A DNA stretch of 64,000 nt from Piezodorus guildinii (GCA_023052935.1 CM041293.1:154627474-154691473); one strand, 5' to 3'. Positions 49,980 through 61,083 are shown, counted from the first letter of the stretch. A program made the numbers and translations. Notes: generated by a model not told the origin, from the letters alone.

Positions 49980-50280
49980 ATGCCAACAACTTTGATCGCA
50001 TGGACACATGGGGGAATACAGAGTGCAAAGTTAAGGGAATGAAAGTGCACCAAAAAGGTAGGAGACCATGAGGCAGAGCTAGAAGAATATACCTAGAGCA
50101 TATCTAGCACCTAGGTCAAGAAAGAAGGAAAACCGAAGCTCATTTGAAGGGATTGGCTCTTGCCTGAGAAATGTGGTCTAAGTAGCTGGAGGCTCCTCCT
50201 GCTACATGACAGATAAGAGAAATAAAAAAAAAGAAACAGAAAGAAAAAAAAGTTCATCTAAGCCCACCATTCCTCTCTAC
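49980..50280. repeat. Possible retroelement 3' fragment
   Basis: GC-richer stretch between exons 8.1 and 8.2. The translated phrase E-M-W-S-K is plausible for a non-LTR tail, but there is no diagnostic motif. Confidence 0.25.
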
Positions 50281-50667
50281 CACAAAAGAAGTAATAAATG
50301 AAATTTTTAAAATAAAATATTAACAAGAAAATCATCAATCAAGCCTAAAAATGATACTACAGATAGAAAAGATTTTAAAGAATCCTTATTTCAATACCTA
50401 GAACTAAATGAATGATAATTAATAGAAGGAAGGACATTAGACCAAATTAACTAAATTATAGAATTTGATTAATCTCCATTAGAAAAAAAAAAAAAAAAAT
50501 GTTTTTCTAGTTTTGCCAATCATTTTTACTCATGTCCAAATAAAAAATTTCTGGGAATAATATAACAGAAGATCTATATAGTTAGACTACAACATGGATA
50601 AAGGCACTTTTATGGACCAACTAATAGGTCTAAAAATTATAGTTGAATCTCAGCTTTCATAAACCAT

Positions 50668-50846
50668 TTATAACTCTTCATGAGATGAAGTGTGATGTGA
50701 AGGCGTTGATGGAGGCAAGTCTAGGATACAGGATTCAAAGAGCACCACACCAGTGGAAGCGTGAACGATTAGAAATGTAAAAGGATGATTGCAAAGTACA
50801 GTGAGAGGTTCTGCTATGATTGCTCTCCTCTTCCTGATTACGCTTG
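50668..50846 (-). CDS. Alternative serpin last exon 8.1: RKRR reactive loop, C-terminal HEEL
   Basis: Acceptor ATGTTGCAG|CA, completing Ala at P7. The loop reads ASVIRKRRAIIAEP, then TVLCNHPFTFLIVHASTGVV (family C-x-H/R-P-F), then LFESCILDL and a tail ending SSHEEL before TAA. The RKRR run fits the R-x-K/R-R recognition sequence of furin-type proprotein convertases at P4-P1 if cleavage is RKRR|A; strict counting puts P1 one residue earlier. Such convertases act in the secretory pathway, and HEEL resembles the KDEL/HDEL ER-retrieval signal. Drosophila Spn4A, a known furin inhibitor, has the same pairing of a dibasic RCL and HDEL. The exon is 179 nt against about 140 for the others because of the C-terminal extension. 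It is the first cassette after the constant exons. Confidence 0.92.
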
Positions 50847-53800
50847 CTGCAACATCATTATTCTCTCATACCCATAGTAAATGATTTTCCAAATGATAAT
50901 TAAAGGTGATAATGACATGCTATCAATGCACAGAGAAACTATATATAAAATATAACAATCTCAACGGAAAGTCTAAGACAGATATTTAAATAATTAGTGC
51001 TATTAGAATAATATAAGTGAAATTTGCTACTAAAGAAAACAAACAGAGCCAAGATGATGGAGTCACAATAAAATATGAATGATAATATGGTTCGGGTGAG
51101 GATTAAAAAAAAATTAAAAAAAATTAGAAAATAGTGACAAACTACTTATTCATCAGGGCTTCTCTCTGCAAAGGAGGGAAGCTGAATCATTAAGCTAGAG
51201 AGAAACCCTGATGAAGACCTGCAATGTGGTGGGTTGAAATGTCGGTTAATAAATAGTTTGGTACTATTTTCAATTTTTTTTAACCGCCATCCTAACCATC
51301 TCATTATTCATATTACTTACACGGTCAAATATTTAATATTTAAATGAATAAATTTTAAAAACATTATGTTAAGTTTATTTAAGAATGGTAAGATTTCAAA
51401 TTAATACTTCTACTCGTGCAAAGACAAACCAAAATGAGACTTTTAAAATCACCATAAGGAAATATTTAAACAATGAGAACTTTATTCGATCTATGCATGA
51501 ATATTTCAAAATACAGAGCTAACATAAACATATCACTTTATAATGATTTGTCATAAACCTGACTTGGTTGATGCGAAATATTGTATGAAACAAGAGAATT
51601 TCTTATTCCCATACAACTAAAAAATGTTATCCAGTTAAAATAGAATATTCGTAAAAAGACAAAATTATAAATCATAAAAGAATTGAATAATGGTGTGATA
51701 TAAAATCTAAAACAGCTCAAAAAATTAAACTCTAAAAAAGAAGATAATTGAAATCCTTCAAGAGGCAAAATTTCAAATGATGAAAACGATAATAACAAAT
51801 ACAAACCGATATTTTTTATAAGAAGAAAATTAACAAGAGTAAATTAAACGAAATCTTGAATACTTCAGTTAGTTAAGAAAGTTGAATATAAATACAAATA
51901 TATTTTGACATTCATCAACTAAACTTATACATGTGTATAACACTTTTATGAGTGTTTGTGTTAACATAAATTAAAATTCAAAGAACAATTTCAATCAACT
52001 CATTAAGTGGCAACCGATTAAGTTAAATTTAATTTTTCAAATTAATATTAAAACAAAATACTACATAATTATTTAATTTTTCTCAAGATATGAATTCGAT
52101 AATTCCTCTAATTAAGATGATGTTTTAAAACTATCCTATTTTTTTTTATTTAGATAAATTATTAAGAGAGCAGGCTTGCTCAATAGGAAAGATTCTGAAA
52201 TCCTGTCTTTCTGTTTACTTTCAAATCTGGTAAGATGGATAATTGAAGATCCTGCCATAAAACAACCGATAAACACTGGGGTTGTGAGACATTCCTGGAA
52301 TATGCCCAGGCAATATGGCAATATGAAGAAGACATCCTCAACTGGAGAAATTAACTTATGGTTGAGCATGATCCAGTCCAAATCACACGATTGCACAACC
52401 GTAGGACAAGTAACAATATGCCATTACAAAGTAATAAGCCCAAGATGACCCCTGACGGGATGGAAAAAGTTCAAAATCAATTCTTAAAGGTATAGCAGAA
52501 AATTGATTATTCCTGTCTATTATAATTTCTTGTAATACTAAAACCTTGAGCATCTCAAGCATAAGTGCCCTCCATTTAAAATTGTTTTTTAAAACATCTA
52601 TATGTACAATTAAAGATTTCAATATAATGATAGAAACAGCATTAAATTCTCAATATAAGAGACTTTTTTAAAGATTCAAATCAAACATTATATTTTCAAT
52701 AAAAAAAAAAAAATGTATGTTTTTGGATATTTAATATCTTGTAAAATGAGAATCATTTGGTGTGAAATGATTTTTCATATCAATGTACTGTCAATGAATA
52801 ATGACTAAAGATAAAAGAGTATGGGAAATAATAGGATACTTTTAATTTAGTATGAGCGTGAATTCATTCCAAAAGTTTTTTGCCTCATTTTGTGCAGAAA
52901 AAATAGTGCAATAATAACCTCTGTGTGTGTAAAATCGTGCAGTAACAACATTACAAACACAAAATTAGTGTATAATCAAACATGCAAAACAATAAATAAA
53001 TCGAATAAAAATAGGAAGTGTACTAAACAATGAGTCACAGTCTCTGAATCAAAATCTCGTTTGAGCCCAATAAAAAATTAGATTAAAGCTACATCTAGTT
53101 CAAAGAGTAACATGCACAATAAGTTCAAAAATAATAATTATATATTAAAATTTACATATTAGTCTGTGTGGGTATGTATGTCATTTGGAAAATTTTCTTC
53201 AAGCATTCAGTTTCATGCAACATAAATATAGTGCAATTTTCTCCAAAAAGATAAAAGCATGCCATTTGTCTCATGCAATATTAAATTTTAATAAATCATT
53301 CCTCCAATTTTCTCCATTGTAAAGATAAACAGTTTAAAAAGTGCTATATACAAGCACATAAAATTTGTAAACAAATAAAATCCGATATCAAATCGTATTG
53401 TTTCTTTCTAAATACTATTAAACACATCATTCCATATATAGTAGATTGGGTTTTAAAGGTGTTGAGAGTGACTAAAATGTGCAATCAAATGGAAACATGA
53501 TCTTAACACGCAATATTTACAACTTATACATCATGTTATGAATTGCTTATAGCACTCCTGACATTTCTTCTGTAGCAATATTTCTACTTTACTTGGCCAA
53601 TGAGCTTTTGTACAGCTATTTATTTTTACGAATAGCCGAAGCTGTTCCAATAGCTTAATGCTAGAGTTCAAAATATTTTCTTTACCCTGTTTTATTTCTT
53701 TGAACTAATTTTTTAAGACTATTATAAAAAAACAGTAGAAAAAAATAAAGTTTCCAGTTCATGATAAATATAAGGAAAGAACAGAAGAAATATTCATGTA

Positions 53801-54137
53801 TTGGAGACAGATGACTTAGCTAATATTATATCACATATACTAGGCGTATTTCATAATACAGTTGAATTAATAAATAAATATATTTAATAAAATTTAAAAA
53901 AAATATGAACAACAATGAGAAAAAGAAGAAGAAAATTACCATTTTTAGTGAAATTGTCATACAACTTGAAAATTACTATCAATTACTTGAAAATGTACTG
54001 ATTAGTCCAAAATACAGATTAAATTTATAGAACTGAATATTGATGTCAAAGATTTTTGTAGTAGAAATATTGCAAAGAAGAAAGCTCTAAGAAGCACCAC
54101 ATCACAAAGCAAGAAAATTTAAAAACAAAGTACTCAC
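50847..54137 (-). other. Intron between the constant donor and first alternative exon
   Basis: About 3.3 kb between the constant donor G|GTGAGTA and the acceptor of exon 8.1. It is mostly AT-rich with no recognised exon. A stretch at 52170-52450 is less AT-rich and open on both strands but matches nothing I know. A hairpin-forming repeat lies near 51150-51310. If splicing regulators sit in this locus, this intron is one natural place, but I see no specific element. Confidence 0.6.
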
Positions 54138-54267
54138 CAGTAGCAGCGGCTGCTTCGGTCCCTTCTTCATTTACCTCAATGAAGGCCTTTTGAAGAACTT
54201 TACTGATCTCAAGGGGTTCATCAGTTATTCCAGAGAAGTTGGCACCTCTGAAGGCACTAGGGATTTT
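54138..54267 (-). CDS. Serpin constant exon 7: strand 5A and inhibitory hinge; shared donor for all alternative exons
   Basis: It encodes [18 protein letters not shown], then [18 protein letters not shown] and TEAAAAT. This is the canonical F-x-x-A-N/D-F-S-G-I block followed by the inhibitory hinge (P15 Gly, P14 Thr, P13 Glu, P12-P9 Ala, P8 Thr). Small residues at P12-P9 are the hallmark of serpins that inhibit by loop insertion. NFS is a potential glycosylation sequon. The exon stops one base after the P8 codon at donor G|GTGAGTA, a near-perfect 5' splice site. Every downstream cassette therefore has to supply P7 onwards. Placing the junction inside the RCL is what lets exon choice change target specificity without touching the scaffold. 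Confidence 0.93.
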
Positions 54268-55183
54268 CTAGAACATGAAAAATCTTGCACGTAACTGATA
54301 TGTTTAATGCATTAAAATGGAAAACGGTAAAATGATACAGTAGGCATAAGATACTAATAAATGGTTAAAAAGTAATCTTCACAAGAAATTGAATAATTAA
54401 CAATAGCTAGGAAATTATTATTCAAATTGCTAAACTAAAATATGATATGCAGAAATAAGTCAAATTAAAAATTAAAGAAATATACAACAAGAAAATAAAA
54501 ATGAAACCATTTGAAATCATCTAATTTTTATTGATTTTGGCACTCAACATCTTTGATTTTAATGAATCTTTTTTTACAAGTTATTCTCTATACTTTCCTG
54601 AATTTAAAACGGTGGTTAAAATAATTTTCTGGCTAAACCTTTTAGTGCTACATTCATTTTAAGTCAGCTTCGTAGCTCAGTCACGAATTTTTGAAAATTA
54701 ATTAAAAATGATTACATTTTCAAGATCAAAATTTGTACAGCAAGTAGAACTAAGCTATATAAGAAAAAACAATCAGGGGAGACCCTATTTCCCTTTATAA
54801 AATTTTAACTTCTTAAACGTATTGTTTTTAAAAATTAATTTTCCAGATTTTTTTAAACCACTATCTTCACTATTCAAGTTATGTGTTGTGATGACTAAAA
54901 TTATCAAGCACATCTTTATTAAATTGCTAATTTTTGTTTTGATTTTATATTACCAGAACTAGAGAGATTTTCCCAACTCATGTTTTCAGCTGCAAAGCTT
55001 ATTTAAAATGGCTGTAACATTAAATGTTTTAGCCAGAAAAATAATTTATTCACGATTTTAAATTCAGGAAAGGATGAAAAATAACTGGTAAAAAAAATCA
55101 TTGAAATAAAAAATTTGAGTGGCAGTCTGGCCAATTTTGAATGGATTGATCCAAATACTATTTTTCCTTCAAACTAATATTAC

Positions 55184-55369
55184 CTTCATAAGCACTTCAT
55201 TGAGATCCAATGTCTTTTCAATCTTAAATCTTGGCACCATCACATTTACTGTTTGCTCATGAAGAGAGGCGAATTCTTCAATCAAATTTATTGATTTTAA
55301 TTTATGTTCCATCTCAGATAAGCCATCTATTTTCGTTGGTAAAATAATAAGCATGCTAAACTTGTCTCC
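55184..55369 (-). CDS. Serpin constant exon 6: strands 2B/3B and helix G/H region
   Basis: Sixty-two codons starting GDKFSMLIILPTK and including VNVMVPRFKIEKTLDLNEVL. The latter matches the well-known serpin block V-x-x-P-K/R-F-K-I-E-x-x-x-x-L-x-x-x-L. The acceptor is TTTTTAG|GGA and the donor AAG|GTAATA, both in phase 0. The exon is intact. Confidence 0.9.
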
Positions 55370-55448
55370 CTAAAAAAAAACAAATATTAAATATATACAT
55401 ACACATACACAAATAATATAATTAATAATGAATTACATGGTTTCTTAC

Positions 55449-55666
55449 TTCATATGGAAGTTCAAGGATCTTGGCTTCAAGGCTCTGACTTTCCATGTAT
55501 CGGAACTTTCCTTCCCGCATGACCATCATTGGTACATCAACTGTTTCATTTGGAGTGACATAAAAAGGCATATCGACAGTGTTGTTCCTATCAAATCTCT
55601 TTTTCCAGTTAGCTTTAAAATGTATCGCATTTACCATAACTAATCTGGTATCCTTAGTTACAGATC
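55449..55666 (-). CDS. Serpin constant exon 5: strand 3A and sheet B and C core
   Basis: The exon completes the split Gly codon and reads SVTKDTRLVMVNAIHFKANW, the signature block of strand 3A (V-N-A-I-x-F-K-x-x-W). It then has the DMPFYVTPNETVDVPMMVM block (F-Y, then V-P-M-M), and ends AKILELPYE. The sequons NNT and NET are potential N-glycosylation sites. The donor is GAA|GTAAGA in phase 0. All core hydrophobic positions that can be seen are kept. Confidence 0.9.
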
Positions 55667-55759
55667 CTAGAGCAAAAAAATTATATCAATTTGAAATACT
55701 TTTTGGAAAATACTATATATATATCAATCCAATACAATACCATTTCATATATGTATTAC

Positions 55760-55964
55760 CTGCTGGAAGAAGATCTTTAATCTTGTGATTGGTTTTCTCT
55801 TCAGCCCAATTATTAATGTTAGTTCTAGACCCCTCTGGATTTTTTTCAAAGTCTTCTCCTTTAAGGTCTGATAAGAAATATTGAGTTGATACTGTTAAGA
55901 AATTCGGTTTTAGTTTAAGATGTTCTTCAACGAATAACCTTGTGGCCATTTTCAAAACAGGGCT
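55760..55964 (-). CDS. Serpin constant exon 4: helices D to F and strand 1A region
   Basis: It begins SPVLKMATRLFVEEHLKLKP, matching the family pattern of A-N/T-x-L/I-F followed by LK-P before strand 2A. It then has STQYFLSDLKGEDF and finally NINNWAEEKTNHKIKDLLP, matching serpin I-N-x-W-V/A-E-x-K-T-x-x-K-I-x-D-L-L-P, the end of helix F. The acceptor is TTTTAG|AGC and the donor GCAG|GTAATA, leaving one base of a split Gly codon (phase 1). Confidence 0.9.
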
Positions 55965-56143
55965 CTAAAATATTGAAAAATCACAATTAACAACAAAATG
56001 TTAGTGAAAAACGATTTGACCTACAATTACCATTAGCCTTTTTAAATAATCACAGTGTAGTCTACATTATATGTATATTAACACCTTATGACTAAATAAT
56101 TTTAAAAACTCTTTTGCAACCTTAAATTAATACATTTACTCAC

Positions 56144-56323
56144 TTCCATTCCCTTAATCATAGAATTGTAGCCTTTCAGTATTTGTTCATCATTTTTGGA
56201 ATGATGTAGTAGAGAAGCAAGTTCAGTTTCTGTAGTACCATGAGCACCTTCAAGTGTCATAGCTAACAAACACTGGAGACCAATCGGTGAAACAATCAAA
56301 TTTCCATCATCAGAGCGTAAATC
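56144..56323 (-). CDS. Serpin constant exon 3: helices A to D region
   Basis: Sixty codons between AAAG|GAT and GAA|GTGAGT. The protein shows GNLIVSPIGLQCLLAM followed by LEGAHGTTETEL. This matches the serpin pattern N-x-x-x-SP-x-S/G-x-x-x-x-L followed by GA-x-G-x-T, which covers the shutter region and helices B and C. Both splice sites are in phase 0. There are no stops or frameshifts and no sign of decay. Confidence 0.9.
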
Positions 56324-56396
56324 CTTTAAACGAAACATACAAGTTGTAATTTGAATATTTCTATAAGAGACACTTGTCTTATTAAAGTAAATATAC

Positions 56397-56497
56397 CTGG
56401 TACAATTCTAAAGCAAACTTATTGGATGATGCAGTCAACTGTTGATTTTCGCATGTAGCCATTGTGCCGAATGTTACTACAGAACACACCAGTAAAA
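56397..56497 (-). CDS. Serpin constant exon 2: end of signal peptide and N-terminal helix A
   Basis: The acceptor TTTTAG is followed by codons for LLVCSVVTFGTMATC, then a mature N-terminus, and finally NKFALELYQ, the start of serpin helix A (family pattern F..LY). The donor is CAG|GTATAT in phase 0. Signal-peptide cleavage probably falls near the Thr-Met-Ala-Thr-Cys stretch; the exact site is inferred. The 101 nt plus the 25 nt of exon 1 make 42 whole codons. Confidence 0.8.
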
Positions 56498-56606
56498 CTA
56501 AAATCATAAGAAAAAGATAACTGTAATCCTTGTAACATATATATGATGTATAACTATTAATAAATAACCAACACAAAACATAAAAATTTGAATTATTATT
56601 CATTAC

Positions 56607-56631
56607 CAATTAATATAGCAATAAGTTTCAT
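56607..56631 (-). CDS. Serpin constant exon 1: start codon and first part of signal peptide
   Basis: The ATG at 56629-56631 opens MKLIAILI plus one base, then a donor GTAATG. Joined to exon 2 it gives MKLIAILIVLLVCSVV, a classical signal peptide core with a basic residue followed by a long hydrophobic run, so the product should enter the secretory pathway. An alternative is to start at an in-frame ATG just before the exon 2 acceptor, which gives a shorter hydrophobic leader. The spliced start is preferred because the phases fit exactly and a basic residue follows the Met. A 5' UTR exon may lie further upstream; no promoter was recognised. Confidence 0.7.
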
Positions 56632-56887
56632 ACAAATTCTACAAACAGTGTTTCATTAACTTTATTTTATATTTTAATGAATGTAATCATTTCCGCAATA
56701 GACTGGTTAAAAGATTAAGAATACCAGGTAATACCCTATCAACAGAGTTGCTGTCACACAATCAAAGTTCAAACGATGAAGCCAAATATCGATAGCTTCG
56801 GAGCAACGTCAAAATCGATACATCGATCGATAGTTCCCAGAGAGTATTACTTTTTTAAATTCTTAATATGTATCCTCAATAGTAGAG

Positions 56888-57215
56888 GGAGCGGCGTGGT
56901 CTAGTGGATAGAGCACTAGTCTGCTGTGCTCCGGGTCCTGGGTTCGAATCCCGCCTGTGGCAGAATATTATTTATTCTGTTAATTCAGTCGGGGGGCGAC
57001 CCTAGGGTATGGAGACCCTCCTAGGGCAGACCCAGCCTCTATAAAGTGGGTACCCAAATTAATTGGGGGAAAACCTGGCGGCTGAGCGTGATTAAGGCCT
57101 AATCACCTCATTGCACTGCCGTTGGCCTAGAAACAGTACGAATCTCTATATGTACTGAGCCCAAGACCCTTCATGGGTTGTAGTGGTACAGGTTTTTTTT
57201 TTTTTTTTTTTTTTT
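56888..57215 (+). repeat. tRNA-derived SINE family 2, full copy
   Basis: The head GGTCTAGTGGATAGAGCAC (A box) and GGTTCGAATCCCG (B box) are spaced as in a tRNA gene. A family-specific body follows (CCTAGGGTATGGAGACCC, GTACTGAGCCCAAGACCC), then a T-run of 26. It lies about 260 nt upstream of the serpin start codon. A functional tRNA is unlikely because the anticodon arm does not pair well. Confidence 0.88.
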
Positions 57216-58895
57216 ATCCTCAATAGTAAGTCTACCATAAAGATTAAGTTTGATATAAACTCAGATATAATATATTTAACACGTTCAGGCCAAGAGGATA
57301 TCTCTGGTTTTTTTTCGCTTGAGTAAGGACTGACTGCCTTAGCTGCTTACCCTTATGTGGCGGCACAGTTGCAAGTTCCAAAGTGTTAATGCGGGATCAC
57401 AAAAGCTCGAGGCTTTGAACTGCAGAATGCGAGATTGTAGCAGTTTTGACATACACATGTGACATGAAGGAGAAATTATGGAAATACTTAAAAGTGATTC
57501 TAATATTATTATTATATTTTATATTTTACCAGTGAGTGTCAAAAGTATTCAGAATTCGTATTTCTTTTCATTTAAGAAGTATATTTCACAACTATGAATT
57601 TATATAATTCTTTTTCACTCATAAATCTTTAAAAGAGACTCCCGTGAAGGAAAATCACTGTTCAGATAACTGAAAAGTTTAATGCTTTTTAAAATATCGG
57701 ATTAATAATGTAAAATTACGAAATCATTCAGTGTCAAAAGTATTCGAAAATCGCAATATCATGGTTTCAAATGTTCATATTCTCACTAATTTCGACATAA
57801 TTTTATGTTCTAAACAATTCTTCTTCCTCATGTAACATATACCCAACCTTGGAAAGATTTTTTTTATTTTTATATAAGGCCCTAAAATGAAAACGCAACG
57901 ATCGAACAACGGTTTCAAATAATTTAAAACAGAGAAATAGTTGAAATGTTAAAAAAAAAACTGTTTGCCAAATTCTAAAAAAATATGACGAAAAGAAAAA
58001 CATGGTACATGAAGTACAGAAAATGTCTTTCAGTAGGGAAGGCAATAAGAGAATAGGCTGAATGTTTGTAACAATTTTTAAACAGAAGGCTGATGAATTA
58101 AAATGTTTACAGATGACTCCTATATTAAATAAATGTTTCTTATCAAAAAAATTATGTTTTGGAGGAAACCAAATGAAGAATTTAGTATGCTATTGTAAAA
58201 CACCTCTTGCGATCAATGATAGTTAGATCTATTTTTCTTTGAAAAAGTTTAATAACATTGGTTTCATGGACAGAATCGTTGTTAGGCTTGTGTATTAGTA
58301 AGTATAAAAAGCCAGAATTAAAAGTAGAAGAAAAATGACGAATAACTTAAATTTTCAACATACGCGTGATTATGACATGGACTCTAGACATATATACGTT
58401 ATCTATTCAGATATAGTTGCTGCAAAATTTTCAAAAAGTTCTTGAAATCCCTTTCCCATTAATTCTTTCAAATTTAATTAACTGTTTGTGGGTCCTACTA
58501 AAAAGGAAAAACTGGAAATACTACATTCAAAATGAAAATGGCCTCAAGAAATAATAAGTGTTTGAGTGGGATAATATTTTACATCAAACCGTCAATTAAT
58601 TAGTAAGATCAACTCCTAGTAGGCTAAAATGTTTAATTGTACAAAAAGCTTTACCAACTGGATGTTTATTTATGATCACTGCATTAATATAATTAGGAAA
58701 CCACGTAGTTTTGTTTAAATTGGCTAATTGTTATAATAAATCAATGAATAATTGAACCTCCTACACATTAAAATACAATTATCGAAATCTGACCAATGTT
58801 TTCAGAGCAATATGGTTTTGAAATTAGTAGTTATTATTCGTATATTACCCACAAGTGTAAACAACTAATACCTAGATAGCCGTTATTTATTAATT
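57216..58895. other. No recognised feature
   Basis: AT-rich flank upstream of the serpin gene. The short open frames are low-complexity. Confidence 0.5.
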
Positions 58896-60748
58896 AGTAG
58901 CTGTGACACGCAGCTTTGCTCGCGAATATTGCATTGCGTATTAATTTATGTGCGTTTATGGTAAGATTGGCTATAATAAATATCTATCAGCTACTCTTTG
59001 TTATCATTTAAAGCCCGATCTTCACTTCTTCCTGTCAAATTTACGAACAGAATTGAAACGCAATATCCTTAAAAGGGTCGGTTACCTGTATGTAGTGACC
59101 AGCCAGGTGCTCTTAAGATTTGTTTAATAAGAGTAAAAAACAACCTAAGTTATGCCCTCCTTCGAAGGGGACGTAAAATGGTGGTCAAGCCTTTGCGATT
59201 CCATGAACTCGTTAAAGATTTCTACCCCAACTAAACTTGGAGAGGAAAAAATTAGTCATCATACGATTAGCCATAGTAGTATAAAAGTGACGTTAAACGA
59301 ATAGATAACAACAGTAATATGCTTAAATATATTTGTTATAAAATCTTTGTACTTTTGCTGATACATATCAGATTAAGACAATTTTACGTTTAGGTTGTTC
59401 AACCACTTTTTGGGCGAAGATTTTCAAATCCTGCCTTATTGCACATCTAGGCGGTAAGACGAACCTACAGGAAAAAATTTAGCCTCACACCATAGTAATT
59501 TTTTAGATACCAGAAAATTGAGTGGTACTTTCTTTTATAAATATAGACATACAGCTAATAAAAGTCATAAATATGCTTAAAATAATAGTTCTGATTATTA
59601 TACTCGAATAAATCAAAAGAAATAGTAATTTTTTAAAATTTATAAATGTATATGCTTCAAGGTAATAACGATAAAAGTTGAAAATGACTCTTGAAATAAA
59701 ACATAACTTAACAATATAAATTGATACAAATATTTCGGCGTTGAGTCACATTCTATACTCCCCAGTAGCCTCATCTCTCTTCGGACCAAATATTTTAGTA
59801 CCTTATTTTCTAAAACCTTTAGCCGTTGTCCGTCCTTCAAAGTAAGCGGCCACGTTTCACCGTCGGAAGAATAACAGTTTTATAAATTCTAACCGTTAAG
59901 TTTTTAGACAGAAGCTAAGTAATTTCGCAACTGAATTATAACACGCATTTCCCGCGTTTAACCAGGACTTTATTTCCTCCTGGATTTTTTTTTCGTTATC
60001 ATTGAACCTAAATACTTAAATTTCTCTACGTGTTCAAAAGTATACCCTGATATATCAATATCACTATGATCGCCACCGTCTCTGCTACAAATCATATATT
60101 TTGTCTTTTCGGTATTTATTTCGAGTCCTATTTCTTTACCGGTTTTTATTAACGGACTTGTATTTAGTTTCTGTGTCTTCCTTTAGCAGTACCAAATCAT
60201 CGGCGTATCCCAGAACCGGAATTTTATCACCCAAATTTAAACCTTCTTAGTACATGTCACTTTTTCTTTGATATATTCTAAAGCGACTTCGTCTGCATCA
60301 ATTTCTGTTATTATGCTTGCTATTCAGAAGTTTTTAAAAGAATATATTTTAAAGTACTTCCGCGTAAATGACATTATTAGTTTTATTTTCTTGTGGCAGA
60401 AGAACATACTGATTTTCTCCGCAACCCGATCTCGACGTCAATCTATTCCTACGTGTTTAAATGGAAAAATATAAATTAACGGGAAATTTAATTATTTAAA
60501 AATAAAAGGTAAATCATTTGGAATCATCGGGAAGCGAGGTTTTTTTTCTCCCAAAGTTTTCCTGTTTTTTTCCCAGATTTTTGACTGATTCTTCGGTCCT
60601 ATTGGTCGCAGCGTGATGTTATATAGCCTATAATCTTCCTCGATAAATGGACTATCCATCGCCATCCATTTTTCAATTAGAACCAGTAGTTTCTGAGATT
60701 AGCACGTTCAAACAAACAAACTCTTCAGCTTTATAATATTAGTATAGA
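58896..60748. mobile_element. RTE-type retroelement mosaic
   Basis: Starts with AGCTGTGACACGCAGCTTTG and ends with ACAAACTCTTCAGCTTTATAATATTAGTATAGAT, the recurrent ends of RTE-derived repeats in arthropods. Inside, on the minus strand (about 60230 to 59640), is a decayed RT reading G-Y-A-D-D-L-V-L-L, KYMICSRDGGDHSDIDISGY, and LKDGQRLKVLENKVLK. A decayed SINE family 1 copy is at 59085-59310. Stops and frameshifts throughout. Confidence 0.7.
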
Positions 60749-61083
60749 TGAGTATAACACAAACCATACACAATTGAAACTTTTAAGTAGGCATTCAAAG
60801 ATAATTTAATCTTCTTTCTCGCTAATTTTATCAAACAAATATAATACGCAATGACGCTACTTTTATTTATAAGTTTGAATTTGAAAGATGTATGTTTGGT
60901 TTGTTCTAGAATTTCCTTTGTTTTCTGAAGATACATTAAATTTTATGATATGGAGACATATGTTGCGCTCTATTTATTGTCCACTCAGACTGATCCTGAT
61001 TAATTTTCCTCGCATGCTCGAACATTCACTAATCGCAGAGTTTGGGTTTGTTATCCAATATTTGCTTGGGTCTTTAGTTTTAT

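Larger units (their letters stand above)
7489..56631 (-). other. Spn42Da-like: Secreted serpin gene with an array of 17 alternative RCL-encoding last exons
   Basis: Seven constant exons (56607-56631, 56397-56497, 56144-56323, 55760-55964, 55449-55666, 55184-55369, 54138-54267) join in frame through GT-AG introns to give 348 codons plus one base. The product reads as a complete serpin body ending at the hinge. Seventeen alternative exons downstream each begin with two bases that complete the split codon (GCN, GTN or GGN) and end in a stop, giving predicted proteins of about 385 to 407 residues, normal for serpins. Known family: inhibitory serpins trap serine or cysteine proteases by RCL cleavage and insertion, and the RCL sets the target. 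Manduca serpin-1 and Drosophila Spn42Da make isoforms this way. The name is by analogy of layout plus the furin-type and HEEL exon; orthology was not tested. Whether each last exon has its own poly(A) site was not determined. Confidence 0.9.

Noticed and set aside
52136..52622. Overlapping open frames on both strands in the intron before exon 8.1
   Set aside because: No motif, no splice signals in phase, and neither strand looks better than the other.
55428..55788. Plus-strand frames over the constant serpin exons
   Set aside because: Antisense shadows of exons 4 and 5, which match the serpin family on the minus strand.
56902..56960. tRNA gene
   Set aside because: The A and B boxes are good but the anticodon arm does not fold well, and the same sequence heads a dispersed repeat family with a body and T-run. 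It is a SINE head.
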